A stretch of DNA of 64,000 nt. Source: Palleniella muris (GTDB lineage: Bacteria > Bacteroidota > Bacteroidia > Bacteroidales > Bacteroidaceae). Location of the stretch: the NCBI RefSeq assembly GCF_004792655.1, contig NZ_SRZC01000009.1:62001-126000 (forward strand). The letters are read 5' to 3'. Position numbers and translations under genes: made by a program. Shown here in pieces: positions 61,190 through 64,000 of the stretch (positions are counted from its first letter, which is position 1; each line of letters begins with the position of its first letter). The notes under the pieces were generated by a model that saw only the letters and a program-made list of their open reading frames with translations, was not told where the DNA came from and ran no database searches.

Positions 61190-62617
61190 CTATCTGTCCC
61201 CAAGCCTCTCTTCCAGCTCTTCCAGAGTCCTGCCGGCCTGTACGAGCCCTGCCTGCTTTGCCTCGCCAAGGTATCTGCGCGCTGCGGCATAGTCCTTCCT
61301 GCGGACGGCTACGGCACCTCTTGTGTACAGAGCCTCGGGAGAGTCGCCGGCCTTAAGGAGATACTTCTCCGCCATGTCAAGGTTTCCACGGCGGATGGCG
61401 GCACTGGCGGCATTGAGATTGGCAACAGGGTCGTCAGGGAACATCTTCACTGCCGTCTCGAACACTTCGGTGAACTCTTCCGTTCCCGGAGTGAGGATTC
61501 CCGCAGCGACATAGAACTCGTTCTGGCCGAGCTTCTGCGGACTCTTCTTCATCACTTCAAGAATCTGGTGAGGGTCGTTGTACGACCTTATCACATAGGA
61601 CACCCTGTAGTCCGTATGCCGCAAGGCAGGATAGAAATGGGCAAGCATGAACTTATAGTCCGCAGGGTAGAGACGCTTGATTCTTGCCTCCTTAAGGTCA
61701 GGATTCATCTTTGCTGCAATGAGTTCCAGTATCTCGCTGCGGTGAGTGAGGTTGGACTCCGCGACGGCCTTGCGCAGCCCTTCCCAATCCTCCGGCTCAT
61801 GGTCGGTGAGCATGGTGACACCGTCAAACTTGTAGAGCTGCATGAGATAGTCCTTCAGCGACTTTGTACGCCCGACTGCAAGGTCACGGTTGTGGGAATA
61901 AGGGCTCTCGGGGGAGGCATAGCCTTTAAGCCATACGGTGTCGATGCGTGCGTCACTGTCGTTGCGGATGGTGTCGATGGTCGAGCGGATGGCTGCCAGC
62001 TCGATGGTGTTGCGGCGGTATTCAGGATGGATTTCCGTCCTGTCCACAGGGAAGTCAATGTATGCGCGCCCTTCGAGCGAGCGGCGCTTTTCGATGGTCC
62101 CTTCCGGCTTGATGTAGACAAGGTCAGGGAAGAATTTGCCACTGTATTTTCCTATTGCTCCGTACTCGTCGAGCAGCACCTTCTGGCAGCAACCCTCGTC
62201 AACGCGTCTCAGGCGCAGTGTGGCGCCGTCCATCCATTCTTCATAAGGCAGGAGTTCGCGGTAGGCGACAGTCTGCGGCTTGTCCTTTGCCATGAAAGCC
62301 TTCTCCGTACTTCCGGACATCATCGCCCCGCCATTGTTACGCAGATAATAATAGTACCGGCGCCTGCCGTAGACAGCCACGGACGGCAGGGCTACGGAGT
62401 CACTGCCGTTGACAAGCCACGGTGTAAGGAGCACGCATTGGTTGGATTCGACATTGAGGGCTGCAAGCCCCATGGTCATATCGACAGAGAGGAACCTCCC
62501 CTCACGGTCCATCTTCATGGAGGAAACGGAAACATTGTCTACCACATCTTTTGCACAAACGCTTCCCAACGACAGCATGGCTGCCAGAGATGTAAAAAGA
62601 ATCTTATCCATTGCCAT
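61190..62617 (-). CDS. DUF3868 / OmpA-like domain protein of the fimbrial operon
   Basis: 475 residues from MAMDKILFTSLAAMLSLGSV (MDK at 62611 equally possible); cleavage after VCA likely. The N-terminal DUF3868 domain (NVSVSSMKMDREGRFLSVDM) is followed by an OmpA-like peptidoglycan-binding domain (GRAYIDFPVDRTEIHPEY, ASPESPYSHNRDLAVGRTKS) and C-terminal TPR-like helices (ALYTRGAVAVRRKDYAAARRYLGEAK split). DUF3868 genes regularly precede fimbrillin genes in Bacteroidetes. It starts 12 bases after the DUF3575 stop and probably couples the fimbria to the cell wall. Confidence 0.85.
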   Translation of the reverse strand: MAMDKILFTSLAAMLSLGSVCAKDVVDNVSVSSMKMDREGRFLSVDMTMGLAALNVESNQCVLLTPWLVNGSDSVALPSVAVYGRRRYYYYLRNNGGAMMSGSTEKAFMAKDKPQTVAYRELLPYEEWMDGATLRLRRVDEGCCQKVLLDEYGAIGKYSGKFFPDLVYIKPEGTIEKRRSLEGRAYIDFPVDRTEIHPEYRRNTIELAAIRSTIDTIRNDSDARIDTVWLKGYASPESPYSHNRDLAVGRTKSLKDYLMQLYKFDGVTMLTDHEPEDWEGLRKAVAESNLTHRSEILELIAAKMNPDLKEARIKRLYPADYKFMLAHFYPALRHTDYRVSYVIRSYNDPHQILEVMKKSPQKLGQNEFYVAAGILTPGTEEFTEVFETAVKMFPDDPVANLNAASAAIRRGNLDMAEKYLLKAGDSPEALYTRGAVAVRRKDYAAARRYLGEAKQAGLVQAGRTLEELEERLGDR

Positions 62618-62628
62618 AGACTGAGTGA

Positions 62629-63219
62629 TTAAAAGAGATAAACAACATTTATTGCCGCCTTGGTGGGACCGACATAGTGGTGGGTACGGTCGGACTTGAC
62701 TTTCTTGCCACATCCGGCGCAACGGTACTGGTCAAAGCGGGTATAAGAATAACCGAAACCGAACTCTCCCTCAAGGTTCCAGTGCTTGTCGAGCAGCCAT
62801 GCATAGCCGTAGCTGACACCGCCGCCTACGAACCATCCTTGGAAACGTGTATCCTTCAGCTTGCCGAAATCCGTGCCGAACAGCTTGAATCCTGTGTCTA
62901 TGCCTCCTATATTGAACTGTCCGCCATGGACATGTGCCCCGACAAAATGACCGGCGAAACGGTCACAGGACCAATATCTTGCACCCGGCTGCACCGACCA
63001 GTGCTTCCACCTGCGGTCATGGCTGAGAGTCCATCCGTTAAGGCTCACCGGGACGTCAAGAGTCCACTTAGGGGCAAGCCCTGCCTCCATGCCGACACTG
63101 ACATCAAGGACGGCATCGTCCAGCAGATTGGTCTTCACGGCAAAAGTCTGCGCTTCAGACCTTGAAGCAACAGCAAACATGCTCAACAATAACAAAAGTA
63201 CTTTGAGTATGGCATCCAT
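62629..63219 (-). CDS. DUF3575 outer-membrane-type protein, first gene of the fimbrial operon
   Basis: 196 residues; signal peptide MDAILKVLLLLLSMFAVASRSEA. The DUF3575 signature is visible: FAVKTNLLDDAVLDVSVGME, PKWTLDVPVSLNGW, HWSVQPGARYWSCDRFAGHF and a final AAINVVYLF strand typical of a small beta-barrel. The CAGCGKK loop near 175 is family-like. A consensus promoter lies about 250 bases upstream, so this is the first gene of a seven-gene operon ending at 51854. Confidence 0.88.
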   Translation of the reverse strand: MDAILKVLLLLLSMFAVASRSEAQTFAVKTNLLDDAVLDVSVGMEAGLAPKWTLDVPVSLNGWTLSHDRRWKHWSVQPGARYWSCDRFAGHFVGAHVHGGQFNIGGIDTGFKLFGTDFGKLKDTRFQGWFVGGGVSYGYAWLLDKHWNLEGEFGFGYSYTRFDQYRCAGCGKKVKSDRTHHYVGPTKAAINVVYLF

Positions 63220-63309
63220 GTATGAATGTTTTTTGAATATGTTAATTTAATAGTTCTCTTCCGATAAGAATCATGACAGTTGCTTCTCTGCTCCAACCAT
63301 CATTGTCTC

Positions 63310-63447
63310 TTATGTTCTCAGTCTAAAAATCATCGTTCTCTCCTGGACCTGATGATGTCCTTGACTTTCTTTCACACCAAAGCGGACATGGAAAATTCCA
63401 CCCTCTATGAAACAGGGTTTGCAAGATGCAAAAATCACACTTTTCAT
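63310..63447 (-). CDS. Possible 45-residue leader ORF in the fimbrial 5' region
   Basis: ATG 63447 opens MKSVIFASCKPCFIEGGIFH and runs to a stop at 63310, starting about 24 bases downstream of the fimbrial -7 box. It contains a CKPC pair and a His/Gln-rich end. There is no ribosome binding site to judge by and no homologue I recognise; it may be chance. Confidence 0.25.
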   Translation of the reverse strand: MKSVIFASCKPCFIEGGIFHVRFGVKESQGHHQVQERTMIFRLRT

Positions 63448-63470
63448 GATGAATCCTTTTTTCCGAGGCG

Positions 63471-63501
63471 CAAAATTAGTATTAATCACACATATTACAA
63501 A
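63471..63501 (-). promoter_or_regulatory. Consensus promoter of the fimbrial operon (TTTG, 19 bases, TAATTTTG)
   Basis: Minus-strand TTTG at 63501-63498 and TAATTTTG at 63478-63471 with exactly 19 bases between. The transcript would have a leader of about 245 bases before the DUF3575 start. Confidence 0.7.
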
Positions 63502-63519
63502 AATAAAGATGTTAAAATT

Positions 63520-63528
63520 CCCCCCCCC
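63520..63528. other. Homopolymer C9 (G9 in transcript orientation) upstream of the fimbrial promoter
   Basis: Nine consecutive C, 18 bases upstream of the -33 TTTG of the fimbrial promoter and outside any convincing gene. Confidence 0.9.
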
Positions 63529-63718
63529 GAAATTTCTTGACACAAATCACCTCCAAAAGGCTGGAAATCTCGTCAAAACGGAAACAGACAGCCTTTGACG
63601 GTGCTTTTTATGAAACGTTCCGCCATCCTTATTTTAAGTTTAAAAAAACAAGCTTCCAAGAAAAAAAGATATACTTTCAAGCAAAAAAAAGGCATGGTGC
63701 CAATGATTACCTTTTATC

Positions 63719-63784
63719 CTGCGAAAGGTAACCTTTGACCGTGCAAAACGTAACGGCTGACCGCGTGAAACGTAACCTTTTACC
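63719..63784. repeat. 22-bp tandem repeat, family B copy 5
   Basis: Three units of 20-22 bases with the cores AAAGGTAACCTTTGACC, AAAACGTAACGGCTGACC and GAAACGTAACCTTTTACC. The rest of the region to the window end (63785-64000) shows no gene or promoter I can support. Confidence 0.8.
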
Positions 63785-64000
63785 GCTATGGACATGAAGG
63801 ATGGCATGTCCCGTACAGAAATGCCTGCAGGATGCATCTGCAACAAATAGAAAAAGCCTGTTGCCCCATCATCAGCGGGCATGGCGAAACTTGCTGATAC
63901 TCTTCATGTTGCAGAAGCGGAAAGAATACCGTCAAGCTTCGCCATGCTCACCGAAAAAAAGTGTTATGAGGTGATTGGTTTCGCAGACCTCATGTCACAT

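Noticed and set aside
61568..62632. 354-residue plus-strand frame
   Set aside because: Fully antisense to the DUF3868/OmpA gene, whose frame carries recognisable motifs.

Overview
The window looks like a chromosome segment of a Prevotella-type member of the Bacteroidales. It carries SusC/SusD transporter genes, Mfa1/FimB-type fimbrial lipoproteins, lipoproteins with short Cys lipoboxes, C-terminal tags of the YNLAGQ...KGIVIKNGKK kind, Bacteroidetes promoters (TTTG, about 19 bases, TAnnTTTG), and almost no Shine-Dalgarno sites.

Layout. 1-12.2 kb is mostly housekeeping on the minus strand: a partial LtaS-like membrane enzyme, three tandem FKBP prolyl isomerases, an Ig-like lipoprotein, a GH3-family protein, an M16 peptidase, a LolC/E-type permease and RbfA. 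12.8-15 kb has an alpha/beta hydrolase and a lysine exporter (LysO). 15-19.9 kb is an operon of three secreted pectate lyases. 20-24.1 kb holds two small plus-strand genes, YifB, a DUF4369 lipoprotein and tRNA-Leu(TAA). 24.2-28.2 kb is a graveyard: pectin-locus genes that keep their ends but lost their middles, including an in-frame SusC-SusD fusion. 28.4-32.4 kb is a pectin methylesterase/pectate lyase fusion. 32.7-37.3 kb is an AT-richer island with HipBA, MntA-HepT inside 71-bp perfect direct repeats, and a DUF4143 ATPase. 37.5-47.5 kb is an intact pectin utilisation locus (secreted protein, SusD, SusC, pectate lyase). 47.9-51 kb is pflA/pflB. 51.9-63.2 kb is a complete Mfa1-type fimbrial operon.

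How the genes work together. The lyases and methylesterase cut pectin outside the cell or in the periplasm, SusC/SusD import oligosaccharides, and pyruvate formate-lyase serves anaerobic fermentation. The fimbrial operon encodes two envelope proteins (DUF3575, DUF3868/OmpA), the shaft subunit, an anchor-like subunit, two accessory/tip lipoproteins and a DUF5106 thioredoxin-fold protein.

The least explained content is non-coding. Three families of short degenerate tandem arrays (9-bp, 10-bp and 22-bp periods) fill intergenic gaps; the 9- and 10-bp families sit directly after minus-strand stop codons, mostly between co-oriented genes. A 73-bp dispersed repeat carries a -7 promoter box. A hairpin-rich segment lies next to MntA-HepT. 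A G9 tract lies just upstream of a consensus promoter for the fimbrial operon. All functional statements are read from sequence without database searches.
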